A DNA stretch of 41,036 nt, taken from a virus. The DNA is taken from positions 1 to 41,036 of IMG/VR virus record IMGVR_UViG_3300047284_000558, one strand, 5' to 3'. The translations under genes were made by a program, and so were the position numbers. Below the pieces are notes generated by a model. The model ran no database searches. It saw only the letters and a program-made list of their open reading frames with translations, and had not been told where the DNA came from. This document shows, in pieces, positions 39,874 to 41,036 of the stretch; within the stretch, counting starts at the first letter, position 1, and each line of letters begins with the position of its first letter.

Positions 39874-41019
39874 ATGGCACTTTCCTTTCCAGGTAGCCCC
39901 AGCAGTGGAGATATCTATAGTTACAACGGCAGATCGTGGCGATTTGATGGAACTAGATGGGTTCCTTCTTCAATGGTTACCGTTGAAGATAATACCTCAA
40001 TTATACAGGTTGGTACCACAGCTCAGCGCCCAGGGACTCCTAGTCCTGGAACATTACGAATTAACACCACCCTTAGTCGACTGGAAGTTTATTATGATGG
40101 TGAGTGGATTTCGTTGAATTATTTTGGAGCCCCTTCTGCTATAGGTGGGACAATAATTGAACAGCCAGGCTTTAAACTTCATGTTTTCGAACAATCTGGT
40201 ACATTTAATCTGACAGATTCCCCTAGTGGAACTCTCTTCCAGTATCTTGTAGTGGGTGGAGGTGGTGGGGGAGGTTTTGACATGGGTGGTGGTGGCGGTG
40301 GAGGTGCAGTTATCTCTGGCACCACATCCTCTTTATTACCAGGAGAATATGTAATTACGGTAGGATTTGGGGGTAACGGAGCATCAAATAATAGTACGTT
40401 TGGTGGTAGTGGAGCCAACTCAAGCATCATTGGAGGGGATATTAGTATTATAGCTCCTGGTGGTGGAGGTGGTGCTACTAAACATGACTCAAACATTGGC
40501 ACTCCTCCTAACGGTGCTTCAGGTGGTGGAGCTAGTGGCTCTCAGGCTAATTTTGCTAATGGTACTCCTGGATTTGGATATAGGGGTGGTGCATCGGGAG
40601 GTCAATGGTATCCAGGAGGTGGAGGTGGTGCAGGTGGTCCAGGATTTAATGGGCAGGGCTCTCCTCCAGGACCTCAAGGTGGACCAGGCCTTCCTAGCAA
40701 TATTCTAGGTCGTTATTATTGGTTTGGTGGTGGAGGTGGTGGTGCTGGCTATTCATCATGGGCCGGTAATGGTGGTCTTGGTGGTGGAGGTGGTGGTGCA
40801 CCCAGATCCAATGAAAACTCCGTTACTGATGGCTATGGTGATCGTAATGGTTATAATCCTGCTACTAATGGTGAAGTTGGCTCCACTGTAGCACAAACAA
40901 ATAAAAATGGTGGGTCAGCAGGTGCTGGAACAGGTGGTGGTGGTGGAGGAGGATCCCATATAACTGGTAGGGGAGGTAGTGGGGGTTCCGGTCTGGTTGT
41001 AATTAAATATAGGGTGTAA
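39874..41019 (+). CDS. Glycine-rich tail adhesin
   Basis: 381 residues with TTGGAG upstream. The N-terminal 90 residues carry two 'P..G..(W/Y)......W.F.G..W' blocks (FPGSPSSGDIYSYNGRSWRF; 'TPSPGTLRINTTLSRLEVYY') like those near the end of the collagen-like fibre. From residue about 110, 'YLVVGGGGGGG', 'MGGGGGGGAVISG', 'LLPGEYVITVGFGGNGA', 'IIAPGGGGGAT', 'YYWFGGGGGGAGYSSW' and the end 'GSGGSGLVVIKYRV' define the polyglycine-sandwich type of adhesin tip known from T-even gp38 and many phage fibres. Loops between Gly runs usually determine receptor specificity. The complete gene ends 17 bases before the window edge. Confidence 0.85.
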   Translation: MALSFPGSPSSGDIYSYNGRSWRFDGTRWVPSSMVTVEDNTSIIQVGTTAQRPGTPSPGTLRINTTLSRLEVYYDGEWISLNYFGAPSAIGGTIIEQPGFKLHVFEQSGTFNLTDSPSGTLFQYLVVGGGGGGGFDMGGGGGGGAVISGTTSSLLPGEYVITVGFGGNGASNNSTFGGSGANSSIIGGDISIIAPGGGGGATKHDSNIGTPPNGASGGGASGSQANFANGTPGFGYRGGASGGQWYPGGGGGAGGPGFNGQGSPPGPQGGPGLPSNILGRYYWFGGGGGGAGYSSWAGNGGLGGGGGGAPRSNENSVTDGYGDRNGYNPATNGEVGSTVAQTNKNGGSAGAGTGGGGGGGSHITGRGGSGGSGLVVIKYRV

Positions 41020-41036
41020 TCCTTTCAACCCATTAC

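Overview
This window looks like part of the late structural region of a tailed bacteriophage with a contractile, T4-like tail (marine T4-like myovirus type). All convincing genes lie on the + strand, are AT-rich by eye, and are packed with ATGA/TAATG overlaps or gaps of a few bases. The first 10 kb follow the T4 baseplate-wedge order. I see no integrase, transposase, tRNA, CRISPR array or strong terminator, and no gene-free stretch longer than 300 bases. The host cannot be determined from the sequence; a marine bacterium is a guess from the resemblance to cyanophage and pelagiphage structural proteins.

Layout. (1) 1-9911, baseplate: gp53 (left end cut off), a gp27-like hub, a lysozyme-less gp5 spike, gp25, gp6, a gp7/gpI-like wedge protein and gp8. 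(2) 9919-17300, a very large DUF4815 protein with a Pro/Ser/Thr-rich segment, then three ORFs that look like its detached C-terminal modules. The last two are probably one protein interrupted by a frameshift near 15930. A small coiled-coil protein follows. (3) 17281-19656, two fibre proteins with 12-residue beta-repeats. (4) 19658-27052, two giant paralogues made mostly of hundreds of (Tyr/Phe)-x-Gly-x tetrapeptides. (5) 27049-29478, a helical protein, a DxD glycosyltransferase, a 2OG-Fe(II)-oxygenase-like protein and an unknown. (6) 29485-32179, small structural proteins, another 12-residue-repeat fibre and a small coiled-coil protein. (7) 32186-38337, a GT25 glycosyltransferase, a fused PLOD-like glycosyltransferase/lysyl-hydroxylase, a small fibre-base protein and a 1305-residue collagen-like fibre with about 80 Lys-Gly steps. 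(8) 38341-41019, accessory fibre/adhesin proteins ending in a polyglycine adhesin.

The most interesting system is region 7. In animals collagen Gly-X-Lys triplets are hydroxylated by PLOD lysyl hydroxylases, galactosylated by GT25 enzymes and glucosylated by the PLOD glycosyltransferase domain. Here a GT25 enzyme, a PLOD-like GT + hydroxylase fusion and a Gly-X-Lys-rich collagen-like fibre are contiguous. I infer a phage-encoded collagen hydroxylysine glycosylation cassette that decorates its own fibre. A second glycosyltransferase/oxygenase pair directly follows the Tyr-Gly repeat giants and may do something similar there.
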